DNA of 64,000 nucleotides, from positions 160,514,328-160,578,327 of the forward strand of contig NC_092806.1 of NCBI RefSeq assembly GCF_040954645.1, given 5' to 3'. Positions 44,201 to 58,200 of the stretch are shown here, piece by piece. Positions within the stretch are counted from its first letter, which is position 1. Each line of letters starts with the position of its first letter. This stretch comes from Diabrotica undecimpunctata. Taxonomy: Eukaryota > Arthropoda > Insecta > Coleoptera > Chrysomelidae. The notes beneath the pieces are model-generated. The model ran no database searches, was not told where the DNA came from, and saw only the letters and a program-made list of their open reading frames with translations. The position numbers and the translations under genes are program-made.

Positions 44201-47200
44201 CATATTTTACGCCAAAACGTCACGTATATTAGAACGTCATTTATTATGTTAAAAAGTCACGTGTTATATCAAAACGTCTCCTATTATGTCAAAAATTCAG
44301 GCGTCATCTTTGATTTCCTTAAAAAAAAAACTTTACGATTCATAGAGCCGTTCAGGACTGACTCCAAATAGTTCAAAACATGACCAGAATGGATGTTAAT
44401 ATTTTTTCTTATGGGATTTAACATGCGAAATGAGGCTGTTTACTAACCGCTTTGCTTTGGCTATATTGAGGTTTCGGTTTCATATGTGGAGTCATCTTCA
44501 AGAGTAAATCTTAGTCTGAAGACTTAGACTGTACATTTCCTAATACGCATCAGAAGCAATACTATTTGGACGATCCGGAGATAACGTTTTTTAGATTGTG
44601 GATAAGAATGCAATGGTTGAGGAACGGTTGCCTTAGGTGAGGATTATGTGCTGGCTGATATTGGGATAGAAGATTTGTGGTGATGTAAGACAGATTTCAA
44701 TTTTGTATTAACAGGTATTATTCTTTTTGGTTAGGCACTCGTTGCGTTTTTTGATGTCAATGACTTTTCGCATGATTCGTCACTTAGGAAAACGTTTTGT
44801 TGATTTTAAATCCTTCTATTGCTTTGCTTATAATGAAATCAGACAGTCAATTTTTATAAATTCCGAATCTGGTCTCACAGGAATTTTATCTGTAATGAAT
44901 TGGACAAAAAAATAAAGTTTTTAGTGTGAATTAATGAGCATTTAAATTCCATTTGTGATTGATAATTGTATTTCATTTAATTTTGACTGTATTTCCCCTG
45001 AAATCATGAAGATAGGCTTTGAAATGTTTAGTATGTAAACTATAGTAGAGAAGGCACGTATGAATGACCCCGTAAAAGGAGTAGAAAGCTCGGCGAGGCA
45101 TCATTATCATCATCAGTGACATCACAGCTCATTGTGAGCTAAATCCTTCTTCAGAACAATCATTTTTTCTCCCCTGTCTCTAGCAATTCTTCTCCATGCT
45201 TTAACTCCAACAGAATTTAAATCATTCTCGATGAGGCATAGAATTAGCATTTATTAATCTCGGAAGCTTCTATCGTAATTTTTTTTTTTTTTCAGGTAAA
45301 AAGATGTAAAACGAGGAAAGAAGGTCTCCAAATGATATCCCACCTTCTGAACGAAACAAATTTATTAACTTCAGTGAAATACGCTATCATGAACGGTTAT
45401 TTATCGACCAACAAAAAAGAAAACACTCACCACTGTTTAGATAACATAGACTTGGTGACACCTTTCTTGAAAACGGAAATTTTGCTGTCACAACTAGCTG
45501 TTACAGAGTGGTGCATCGAAACTTTAAGAGCGTATATATTACGGGACATTCCATCCAGAACTAATAAAGGAAAAGGAACGAGTGCCAAAGTCAATTTGAA
45601 TCTAGGCACTTACACGTTATTAAGAGACATTCCCAGGGCTAGAATGCTTCTGGCTATACTAGGAATTTTATCATCGAACAGGTACAACGCTCTGGAACTA
45701 AGCCCTATCGTTAACAGCGGCGTTATCAGCTCAGTTTTGGGGTTGTTGAAGCAAACAGGGTGTGATCAAAGTATAGTAAGGAAGGTATCCGAGTTTTATG
45801 TACTGTATGCCGATATGATCGAAAGTAATAAGCCAAAGACGAGTTGTTTGTCCGGTCCAGAATTGGCAAATTTGATGAAATTGGGAACGAGAGTCGTCAG
45901 AGGAGCTGATTGGAAGTGGGGCGATCAGGTAAGTCATTCTATGTAGCTGTCTTGACATTTTTTGGAAAGAAAAACATTTTGTTTAAATACAATACAATAA
46001 AAACATTATACAAATAAGTAGTAGATGTTTCATAGACATTCTAATCGACGTCAACATAATTTAGAGTATAAACTTAAAGATATTGCCAAAGAAGCTTTAA
46101 GAATACATTTTTCTCATTTTTTCTTGAGTGTTCAAAGATAATTTACCACAGTTTATATACTGTATAGCAATATTTTCCAATTTTTCATATATTTTGGCGG
46201 TTGCTACATAGTTAAGACATACAAAATGATCTTCTATCCTACCTTCTATCATCCAAACTAGATGGCGCTATGTAGCAACACTATGATTTCTGGTGTGTTT
46301 AATATGCGTCTCTCTATAAAACAAATTTATAGAAATTTGCTTGTGGAAGCTAGAGTTATTTTTCAATACGAAACATTTATATATTTTCTTTAAATAGGAC
46401 GGTAATCCCCCAGGAGAGGGCCGAGTAATAGGGGAGCTCGGGGACGACGGGTGGGTCCGAGTAGAGTGGAACAACGGGACAACCAATAGCTACAGAATGG
46501 GAATCGAAGGAAAGTACGACTTAACTTTGGCTTCACCTCCGTCACCTGTTACGTCTGAGTCAGAAACCGAAGAACCGAGTGATAATGGTAAGTAATATAA
46601 GTATATAAGGAATATACAAGGAGTTTTGGTTTAGGTTTAAGTTTAAGTTTTGAGATAAATGAGTTTACATTGCTTGAAATGCTTTTCATTAAGATTTATA
46701 TACGTTAAATGATTATATAGATTCTTTCTTGATGGTTGTAAATATGTATTTTGGCCTTTTTTTACAGACTAAACAAATCCCCAACTTTTTTTGATTGGCG
46801 GGCATGAGAAATTGCTAAATACATAATTGAAACTACATGGTACCTTTTTTATCGTATCATAATAAAAATAGATTAATTGTATCTTTTGTTAAGAAGCTTT
46901 TCTTAAATTAAATTAAATTGGAGAAGCTTTTCTTAACACTATTCAGAACTGAGTGTTTTACTTTGTTCTAATGTTTTGGCAAATACATACATGATTTTTT
47001 ACAAAAAAAAACGGGTGTGGTAGTCCAGTGGGACTGCCGGTAGAAGTTACACTTCTATACACGCATTCGCCGTTACAAATTTATTTGGGAGTCAATCTGC
47101 ACAATCATTACATATGTAATGCTATAGGTAAGACATAGCAGAAAGAGAAACAGAATTAATAACAACTTACTAACAATTAATAAACAACATTTGACCTGTA

Positions 47201-49156
47201 ATAGGAGTATAGTACATGAAGGATTGAATCAATATTTTGATGAAAATGTATATTTTTATTTTCATATATGTATGAAAGGAGTCGAATCCAAAAATTTTTT
47301 TACACATACTCTGCAGTAAAATTCATTGTTTATTTTGTTATTAATATAACATTGTTATAATAAAAATAAAATACACTGCAACATAATTCAATATAATAAT
47401 ACAATACAAATTAAAATGCAATATTCATAAGTATTTAAAGATGACAATAATATACATAAAAAAATACACTACAATACAGTGCAACATAATTCAATATAAT
47501 CTTCTTCTTCAAGTGCCATCTTCGTTCCGAAGGTTGGCGATCATCAGGGCTATACGTATTTTCGAAACTGCTGACCGAAACAATTCGTTGCTGCTACAGC
47601 TATACCATTCCCGTAGATTCTTTAGCCAGGAGTTTCCTCTTCTTCCTATGGACCTTTTTCCTGCTATTTTCCCTTGCATAATTATTCGAAGCAGTTCATA
47701 TCTTTCGCCTCTTGTAATGTGTCCCAAGTATTGCAGTTTTCGTTTTTTGATCGTAAATATGACTTCCTTTTCTTTATTCATCCTTCTCAAGACCTCGACA
47801 TTTGTGACTCTCTCGGTCCATGATATTCTCAGGATTCTGCGATACATCCACAGTTCAAATGCCTCTAATTTTTTGGTATCAATCTTTTTCAACGTCCATG
47901 ACTCCATTCCGTAGAACAGCACAGAAAGTACGTAACATCTCATCAGGCGAAGTTTCATTTCAAGGCTCAAATCTCTTCCGCAGAACACTCTCTTCATTTT
48001 AGTGAATATGGATCTGGGTTTTTCTATTCTTATTTTGATTTCTGCTGAGCTATCGTTGTCTTCATTTATAAAAGTGCCTAAATATTTGTATTTGCTAACT
48101 CGATCGATAATTTCATTGTGTAAATATAAATTTTGGACATTTTGTGTTGATTTCGATATTACCATAAATTTAGTTTTCTTTATGTTCAAAGATAGTCCAT
48201 ATTCTTCGCTGCAGTCTGCTATCTTATTCACCAATGTCTGTAGCTCTTCAAGTGTTTCTGCGATCAGAACGGTGTCGTCGGCAAATCTCAGATTGTTTAA
48301 TCTAACACCATTTATTTTAATACCTACGGATTGCTCAGAGAGTGTTCTATTCATTACGTCTTCGGAATAGAGATTAAACAGGGTTGGTGACAGTATACAC
48401 CCTTGTCTCACACCTCGCTTTATTTCGATTTCTTCAGTGGTATTATTCTCTACTCTCACTACTGCTTTCTGATTGTAGTACATATTTGCTATTAGTCGGA
48501 TGTCTCGTTTATCTAAATTCTTTTCTGTCAGGAGTCTGATTAGGTGATCATGCCGCACTTTATCAAAGGCCTTGTTGTAATCTATGAAACACATGAATAC
48601 ATCTTGATTTATGTCAAGACATCTTTGAGACATAACGTTCAGTGCAAACAACGCCTCTCTTGTTCCAAGTCCATTTCGGAATCCAAACTGGGTATTATTG
48701 ATGTCCATTTCCAGTTTTCTGTGTACTCTAGAGTGTATAATTTTCAGAAATATTTTCAGTACATGGCTCAATATAATAATACAATACAAATTAAAATGCA
48801 ATATTCATAAGTATTTAAAAATGACAATAATATACATAACTTTTCTATTTACGCATATGTTTAATTTACCATGTAATAATATTAATAAAAAAGTCCTCCC
48901 CGACTGGGAATCGAACCCCGGTCTCTCGCGTGACAGGCGGGGATACTGACTACTATACTACCGAGGACATGACACAAACGTATTTCAAAATTGACAGTTC
49001 TGGGTCATACAGTGATTTATTGAGATTATTATTTTGAAATACAAAAGACTAATATAATTATGAACATTTAATAAATAATACAAAACCTATTACATAAATA
49101 ATAATATTAATAAATATTTTATTATATATATAATATTATATGTATATATATAATAT

Positions 49157-49222
<66 letters not shown>

Positions 49223-52200
49223 AAAGGAACATTTTTATATTCAAGAGAGGAAGAGAGAGAAAATATATCTTCTTCTCTCTCTTACTCATTATCTTACATA
49301 TGTAATGATTTCACAGATTCACTCCCATACAAATTTCCAACGTGGAGCGCGCGTATAGAAGTATAACTTCAAAAAACAGACCATCAATTACTTTACGGCC
49401 AACTTTTATATTCTTATCTGAATCTAATGTAGATGTGAATCTACATCTCTGGTTTTACAATTTTCAAGATTACCTAAGAAATTTTCTGTACCCATAGTAT
49501 GGCATTATTCGACTCCTTAACAATAGCATAATTCACTTTCAAGATATAGTGTTCTACAACACGATACCACATCGTTAAATATGGCGCCATTTTTTATTTT
49601 GAATCCTTTGAGCTAATTCAAAACATTTATAGGATCCCGGTACCAATTTCTACTAAACTTAATATCAATTTTCTCTTTCAGGAACTCAGCTAGTCAAAGA
49701 TAATCAATTGATCCGTCTGTTACGAGACGCCAGTATAAACTTTCTGAGAAATATAGCAATAAGTACCGGTTTGTCAAGCAACAATCTTCATCCTAACACT
49801 GTACATGGCTTGAGCAGTTTATTCTGTTCTTCGTTGAGTTCGACCTACTCCGAATGGGCTGATCTAACCTTGGTGCGAAGTATTTGCCAGACTACGCAAC
49901 TGTGTAGGGCATTTAGCACCAAACCGTGGATTAGGATGCTGCTGGGATTCCTTTCTCCGCCTAGTAGCCCAGGAGGGAACGAATCCGCACTGTTGAAGCA
50001 AATATTAACTATTAGGTTATTGCAGATAGTACTAAAGGCGTGGGATATGGACAATCCCGAAATACCACCACTGCTAGAGAAACTTCTTAACGTTCTAGGC
50101 AAAATAATCCTTACATGTTCCTACGACAGCTGCAACAAACCGGTTTCCATAACAAAATCGTCCGTGCTCCTAACACAATCCCATAGTGGTACTATAGGAC
50201 AAGAAATTATTAACCTACTGAGGATGCTGCACTGCGTTTTGGGTTGGAATCAGATCCTTAACGCGATGTTGGTGCAAAAGTTGAATTTGGCTGCGTATTT
50301 TTTGAGTGACGCCTGTTTGACTTCCATGCTTTCGGAAGTTCCGACGAATGATCAACAACACTATATGGTTGTGGCTTGTCTGAACGTGATCGGAGCTTGG
50401 GATATTCGGCCTAGGATTGGTGCATTAGCAGAGGTAAGTCGTACAATACATGATGACATCAATAACATATTGTAAATTATTGTAACGTAATATTAGAACC
50501 CCACACCTGACACCAAATGTAATGGGAATTAAAGTCACTGTGAAACTTATTAAATTTTTATTTATAACTATAATTGCTTTACATAACTCTAAAATACAGA
50601 CTATAAAACGAAAAGCTCTATCTTTTTTATACTTCTAGTACACTATAACTTTGCATGCATAAGTGACGGTACACCCATTTTACATAAATTGCGTTACAAT
50701 GTTATTAAACGATTCTGCAGAGTGGAAATTGTCAAATTACAGGTTGATGGATCTCAAGGCACTGTTGTACGAATCACCCCCAAAGGCAAACTGTGGATAC
50801 AGGTTCACGAAAACGGAGATGTCAAGAAAGTCCCCATCAACAGCCTGAAATTGGTAGGTGGACCAGATTTCAATTTCGATAGAATGTTGCTCGGTGAGAA
50901 TTTCGTCAAAACGTGGGCCAATCTCCTCATGTTTAGACAGTCGTTAAACGGCCACGATAGAAAATCGCATCACGGTAAGATTTTATTTAGAAACATTTAT
51001 TGCTTACGAGGGTAATGTGATAAGTTTACGGCTCGGTGGTGAAAAAATAAGATTTTTTATTTTAAAAATTCTTAATATAATTTCAGTTTAGTTCAATAAA
51101 CTTTGATCAACATTTTTTTAACATATCTGTCTATGAATGACATTAGGCCTTTATTTAGCCCAAAACAGGAGTTTTTTTTTTTTTTAATTTTGGAGAAGAT
51201 AAAAATCTTTGGGAGCTGTACTCATCAATTTTTTTATTGCTGAAATGTTTTTGTAAGTATGGCGGACCGTGTCATACCCTAGGAAGAAGAAATCCAAAAG
51301 AAAAAAACATTGACACATGACACGTGACATTGAAACTAAGAAGAGTTAAAAATACGAATTATTATTACATAATACGAGACACCGTTAACGCGGAGTAGAT
51401 AATAGATAGATATTTCAGCCTGCAACCAAAACGTACCGGTGTGTGAATAAAAATGAGAATTGGAAATTTTAAGTTAACAGTTTAAACAACCAAAATTGAT
51501 ATTTGACAGACGAAAATTGAAACTGAGAAGGTGATAGCTGAAAGAGGCGTTCTATGTGGCGTGCGTAAACCGGCAACTTTTCACCTTACCCTCGTAATTT
51601 AGTCATGTACGTTATTTAGATATACTTTATTTGATTTGGTATATTTTTGGCATTCCTAAGGAATCTATAAATAACTATAATGATCTTCCTATGAAATTAG
51701 ACAGATTTCTTCTTCTTCTAGTACCTTAATCTTTGCAGATAGGGGAGAAATGTTTGTTAAGAATATTTAGCTTTCGTGCTTCCTCATTTCGATGATCTGT
51801 GAGGATAGGTTTTTGTGGTTCCTCTAAAAATATTGCGTAGCTCAATCATTCTGTCAACTAAGTGATGGATTCGACCGTTACTTGATGGAAGTTCATTTTA
51901 TCTAGCAATAAAACACTGAAAACTTTTATTTTCAACACTTCCACACAATTTATTATAATTAATTATCACTACAGCTGTTTCGGCAAAATGCCTTTCTCAA
52001 GTGATTAATTTTTGGTATGCCTTTACACTTTATAGTCTTCAACTGAATAAGTTGAGGAGGGGAGTGCTGTTTGTCTCAAGTTGGTCATTCAGAATTATAT
52101 TTGTATATTTTAAATTATTAATTTTTATAGATTCTACGGTTTACGGTCGTTATTTTGAATATGCAGAATTAGAAATTGGTCATTAACAAAATAATTATGG

Positions 52201-55200
52201 TCTAAAGGATGAAGTGCGTATGTAGAATCTGTTTTTCTATTATTAAAAGCCTTTTTATGTTTTGCTATACGTTTGTTAAGTTCTACCAGTTTGTCCGATG
52301 TAAGTTTTTGGACAGTGGCCAAAATTTATATTTAAGTTTGTATACACCACTGTTTAAGTGCTTTTCTTTGGGCTCTTGTTGTTCTTAATATATTTGTCTA
52401 CTATTTATTGTAGATCCTTCAGAAATTCCGCTTTTAGCAGAGTATCATCTGCGAGTCGTCTATATACCAAGTTTCAACTATATCAAGGGTGTATTCTCCC
52501 CTTTAGTAGACCTGACTCCATGACTCCTGACATGAATAATTTTTGTGTTATTTATATTTTTAGGTCAAGTCAATCTGGCTTATCTAAGGACGCAGCAAAA
52601 TATATTATACGCCTTGAACGCCACCAGAATCCTTCACACCAACCAATACAAACTCCGCAAAGTTCTAAAGTATCCAGTAAACGGAATGGACCAATCTCAA
52701 GAACAACAATCCATAGAAGAAGAGCTAAACCAACAACCGGTGCTGTTAATTCAAAAACTACTGGCTAAATCCATCCAGCCGAGTCCTCTTAAACCTGGCT
52801 TTACTATCCAAGAAATGCAGTTGGCGGCGTTGAACTTGAGCCAGTTTTTGGCAGCAGAAGGCACTTTCGAAACTCCTCCTTGTATAAACAACGAAAAAAC
52901 CACGCCTAAGAATGGTACTAGGTGTAATAGCGAACTGGCAACGCCGAATAGTGAATGTTCGGTTAATAGTGTTGTCAGTGAGCGTACTAATAAACGAAGG
53001 GAGCTAGAAGATGAAACGCCGCCTCATCCGATGGTGTCGCAGATTGTAGAGATGGGATTCACCAAGAAAGCAGTTGAAGCGGCTATTAAGTCGTTAGCTA
53101 TAACGCCTGAGAGTTATACGACCCCCGAGTCGATAGTGAGTTGGCTGCTTGAACACCCTGAAGTTGCAGCTGAAGATAGTGACTCGCTCAGTTCGGTGTA
53201 TGATTCAGAAACGGAGTCTATATCGTACGACAATGCTTTAGGAGCTCAATCCCTCAATCCTTACGGAGACGAGAAGCATCAATCATACGCTAGAAGATCC
53301 CAGTTTCTGTCAAACGACGAATATGCCATGTACGTCAGAGACAATGCAGAAGTGGGGATGCTGGTACGTTGTTGTAAAAGCTACGAAGAAGTGCAGCTCG
53401 GTGATATTGGAAAAATAGTAAAGATAGACAGAGAGGGGCTGCACGATTTAAATCTACAAGTAAATTGGCAACACAAAATCAGTACGTACTGGGTAAGATT
53501 CATTCATATAGAACTACTAGGATTTCCTCCATCTTTACCGGCTCCATCTACGATCAAAGTTGGGGATAAGGTCCGTGTAAAACCCAACGTTACGACCCCC
53601 AGATACAAATGGGGCTATGTGACACACGACAGTGTTGGTATCGTTACAGCGATATCCCCCAATGGACATGACTTGACCGTTGATTTTCCGAAACAGCACA
53701 ATTGGACCGCTTTGATTAGTGAAATGGAGATCGTGCCGTCTTGCCACGAAGGTGTTAGCTGCAATGGATGCTGCATCTTACCCATAAGAGGACCGAGGTT
53801 TAAATGCAAGACCTGTGATAGTTTCGATTTATGTGATAACTGCTTCTACACAAAGAAGAACCATCGACACTCCTTTTCGAGGATTGATGAACCAGGTATG
53901 TTATTTGTAGTTAAATTGTATGTTTTGTTACGTTGTTACTTATTTGCATAGGTTCTCCGGAAGTCCACGCAGGCAGAGCTGGTCGTTACTATAGACACGA
54001 CACGGTAGACTTAGACGGCGAACTGATCACCGAATGGGGCAGAATAGTCAAAAACGTGAATGTGTCGTCAAAATACGCCGTCAGATTCGAAATACCTGGA
54101 ACGACATGGCAGAGTTGCGGTTCCCAAGGAAAGCATTGGATTCGACTTGACATATTTCCCGATATAACCATAAAGAGCTTAAAAGTGGGTGTTGATCCCG
54201 GGGATAACAGCTACATGCCTTCTGTCATCTCTGTTAATGGAGGATATGCTATTAATTCCATGACAGAACTTAATGTCGTAAATGTCAAGAAGTATGATAC
54301 CAGTGTTGTTCTGCTGTCAAATGTGGACAAGGTAAGTCGAAGTAAACTCATGTCAATTATAAATATGTTTAACTAAATTTCATCAAAAATTTCATAAATA
54401 ATCATCAAATATTTTCAAGAATACAAGTGGAGGTGGAATAGTCTGCGGTTTTTTATAACAGTGACAAAATGTGCTATTGTTGTGTCGTTGTCATTGTTGT
54501 AAAAGAATTTTTCAAGAAATATTTTTAATTTCGATTCGGCTGTTCTCTCATGGTCACTAATAAATAACAATGATATTTTTGTGATTGTAACCGTAATTTA
54601 TCGCAGTATACCAATGATATAATATTATAGTTCTTTCGTTTTCACTGTTATAAATAACAGTAAATAGTCTAAATAAATTTGATAGCTTTATGAATTTTTC
54701 ATGATACTCTCTGTCAATATTTTAAATTTCGATTGAATTGTTCTGTCATGGTCACTGTAATAGATAACAGTAGCATTTTTGTACAGCAGTGATATAATGA
54801 TTGTTATGCTGTGTTCGTTGTAATAAATAACAGTGATTGTTCGCTTTATACATTCCTTTAGAGGGGGTTAGTATCATAATTACCTAAGCTCTTAGTTACA
54901 GCTCTCTCGTTATCCCTGTAATAAATAACAATGCGTCGTCTAAATAGATTTCGTCAAATAATCCCGTACAAGTGTGCTAGGATCGGATTTTTGTATAACA
55001 GTGACAAAATGCGATTGGTTTGTTGTTTTTGCTGTGATAAATAACTAAAGCTCGGATTTAGAGACAACAAAAATTGAAGAAAAAGGCGCCTATATAAGCA
55101 AAGATTTTTATTAAAAAAGGCAGGAATATTAACATTTAGGCAAAATATAGGCAATAAAGGAAACTTATTATTTATTGTACAAAGTGAATTAACGTAATAT

Positions 55201-58200
55201 TAACTTAAGGCAGGTATATTTACACATCATAATCATAACATTAGTATAAATAAACTAGTAACTAAATAACTGTAAATTAATAATTAAATATTGTAACCAC
55301 TTAAAATTTTATCATTAATAGAAACAACTAAATGTTTTTCAATATTTTCGGTCTTAAAACTATATCTTCGATCACTTAAAATTAATTTGTACATTGAAAA
55401 CGAACGTTCGACATCGACAGATGTAATTGGAGCATATTTCAGAGCGGATAATAAATCTGGCATAATTTGAAATTCCTCGGAAAATGTCCCAGTCAAAACT
55501 TTAGCAACATTAGATAAAAACGAAAAACCTTCATTCTTGTCGAAAACATATTTCATTTTTTTTAAACTAATTGACCGTTACTTCCATGTGCCGATTTAAT
55601 TTTCGTCTTTAAATTATCTATTAATTTTACTGACTCACATAAATTTATCTCTTGTTTTTCTAATAAGGTAATTGTGGTAACTATTAATTTATAATTGTCA
55701 TTGATATAAGCGAGTTCCTGTTTCAATTTGGGATTTTTTATAATTTTTTTTTGCTTCTCGAATGGCTTCGGAAATATCATCATCAAATTCTGACATAACT
55801 AATTCTATTTCATTGCAGTGTTCAAAGTAAAAAAAACTGCTTCGAGCCAGGTTCCCCACCTTGTAATTACTGGTTTAGGTGGCAAAGGGACACCGGGAAG
55901 TCTTTCTTTATATATTTGCACTCTCAACGGAGCCTTTACAAAAACTTTTTTCATAAAATTTATAAAATTATTTACCAACGGAAACAGATTTCTTATTTCT
56001 TTAGCAATTCTATTTACCCCGTGGGCTACACAAGTGCAATGAATTAAATTGGGATAAAAAATCTTTAAATTAACAGCAGCTTTTAACATATATGCCGCAG
56101 CATCTGAAAGCATATTTTATTCACTGGTATAGCGTTGGGTAAAAAGAGATTTGTTAAACTATCTTGTATAAATCGACTTATTGTTAAATTGTTTGTTTTT
56201 TCAATTTTTTAACGGCAACTAAATAAGGTTTTCTCGCAAAGTTTTCGTTCAAAATTCCAATCATTAAATTAGCTATATACCTGCCGCATACATCTGTTGT
56301 TTCATCCACGATAATATACAAAAAATTGCCCTCTAACTCCCGCTTAATTTTTGAAATACATTCCACATTTTTCCACAGTATGTTTTCTCAATGTACTCTC
56401 GTCCGGTAAGGATTTATTAAGATATTTTTCGAAAAAGCATTTAAAACTAGGGTTATTAACTTTATATAGATGAATGTTGGATGCAATCATCATCTGGCAT
56501 AAATCAAATTTAAATGCGTCTTCCTCCTTTTTTTTTGAACTGCTTAAACTATCCCGCAGAGATATTTGGGCTAACTTAGAGGAATTTAATTTTTCCAAAT
56601 TACGTTTATGAAGTTGGGTTCCACAATGCTGGTCAATAAAGTACTTTTTTCTACTTGAAATCTGAGAATTAAAAAAAAAATAATTAGAATTCTAAAACCG
56701 CTTTAGAATTTAGTTATGTTGTGGGACGAGAAAAAAGAGAAAAAATACCCCGATTCCGATTTGCCGCATGGTTTACAAAATGCTCCATCTCCTTCTAGAG
56801 AAAGTTCCGAATAAGGTGCGATCCATAGCCTTAATTTAGATGTCATCTTTTCACACAAATGTCTAAAACGTTTTAAAACGTGTTCTTTGCTTTTCGGTAT
56901 ACGCAACAAAACTAAACTAGGATATAGCAATTTGTAACTAAACTCTGATACAGTAACCGACTGTACAACTGATAATAAACTAATAAAGCTTAGGGATTTC
57001 CAAATAGTTAACCCCCCAAGTCTCGATCAGGTACATTTTCCTAAAAATCTGTTTTATAAACAAACCATTGATATTTTATTATTGACCCAAAATTTTATTA
57101 TAGAATGGTTTAGTAATAGAATAATATCATGGGTAGTACCATGAAATTTTAAAAAAGGCACAAATAGGCGGAATTTACGAAAAAAGGCAAAAAGTGCAAA
57201 AAACAATTATAATAGGCAAAAAAGGCATTTTGCCTATAATCCGAGCTTTATAAATAACAGTGAATACTCACTATCCTTTTATTTGCTTTATAAATTCTTT
57301 ATCGATTCCGTTTTTTTTTCATATTTTCATATATCATCTTCATATTTGAAAGAATTTCTGTAATAAAAGAAAAGGCAGTTAAGATTTGATTTAACGTATA
57401 GTGCGTCTGTATACTCGCTTATACGTATTTCATCCTACCAGGATTCATCAGAGCGACTGGTACAGAAGCTCTAAACGTACCAAGAACCTCTACTTTCGTG
57501 ATTCATTACTATAATGTATTCGTGTGGTATTTTGCTATAACATTGTCACAGTTTGATTGTTCTGTCGCCGTTGTTACAAATAACAGTGAAAAGAAGCAGC
57601 TAAAATTTTAACACGTGTGACCAAAGACCAGATAAAAAATAGCAACTTGGCTTAATTTATATATTGATATATTTCTTGTTATATTTACCTGCTAGTATAC
57701 TAGGATAAGATGAAAAATTGTCTACCGAATAGTGAAAAATGAGTAATTTATTTAAAAAAGTGTTAATTCTACATTTTCTTCGTCCAGTTCTGCATCGGAT
57801 AATTTTTCTCGCATATTTTGTAAAGTTTTCTGAATAGATCAGGAATAGATAGAAAAGTCAGATGGAGTCAAATATGGCGAATATGGAGGATGTTCTAACA
57901 AATTTTACATCAAATCTCTTAATTTTTCTATTAAACGCTTATAAAATTTTCAATTTTATTCTAGCACTATCCCTTGATTGAGATAAATATAGTAAAATGT
58001 AGAAACAACGGCATAGACTGCAAAATTCACGGTATTACTATCACAGGCATTAAAAAACAATCTTATGGAGAATTGAAATCGTCTGTGTCGTTTCTGGCTA
58101 ACGACTGGGATCTTAGTCAAGACTCTTCATCCGGCCCATCGATGGTTACAGTCAGTAAGTATACCTTCCGTATAACAGACTTTATTTTGATATCGATTTA

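Larger units (their letters stand above)
47377..48838. repeat. 103-bp tandem repeat, second unit split by a LINE
   Basis: TGCAACATAATTCAATATAA starts at 47377 and again at 47480. The second unit is interrupted at 47500 by the LINE and resumes at 48767 (TCAATATAATAATACAATAC and on to ATATACATA at about 48838) with one visible substitution. Confidence 0.85.
47043..49370. mobile_element. Composite block bounded by 77-bp inverted repeats
   Basis: 47043-47119 (starting GAAGTTACACTTCTATACAC, ending TTACATATGTAA) matches the complement of 49294-49370 with about 80 percent identity by eye. Inside are a 103-bp tandem repeat, a LINE inserted in it, a degraded tRNA-Asp and a TA microsatellite. Removing the LINE leaves about 1.07 kb, so this may be an old TIR transposon. 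No target duplication was identified and no transposase remains. Confidence 0.65.
54430..57600. repeat. AATAACAGTG-rich degenerate array split by a hAT
   Basis: Blocks ATAAATAACAGTG, TTGTTCTGTC-TGGTCACT and TTTTTGT-TAACAGTGA recur about every 100-130 bp from 54430 to 55045. They resume at 57251 (TAAATAACAGTGAATACTC) and again at about 57545-57595. The hAT (55046-57250) inserted inside this array. The remainder of the intron, 57601-57964, has no recognised feature. Confidence 0.65.

Noticed and set aside
43655..44300. CRISPR-like array of short repeats
   Set aside because: Units are degenerate, not separated by unique spacers, and lie in a eukaryotic intron.
43666..44371. Three overlapping plus frames of 70-110 codons with repeating CQNVT/CYVKT-like residues
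   Set aside because: They are translations of the ACGT-rich minisatellite, open in all frames because of the repeat, not genes.
49140..49358. Frame of alternating Ile-Tyr
   Set aside because: Translation of the TA microsatellite.
50711..50742. Upstream acceptor CTGCAG for HERC2 exon 25
   Set aside because: It would put exon 25 out of phase; TTACAG at 50737-50742 keeps phase 0 and gives the conserved VDGSQGTVV start.
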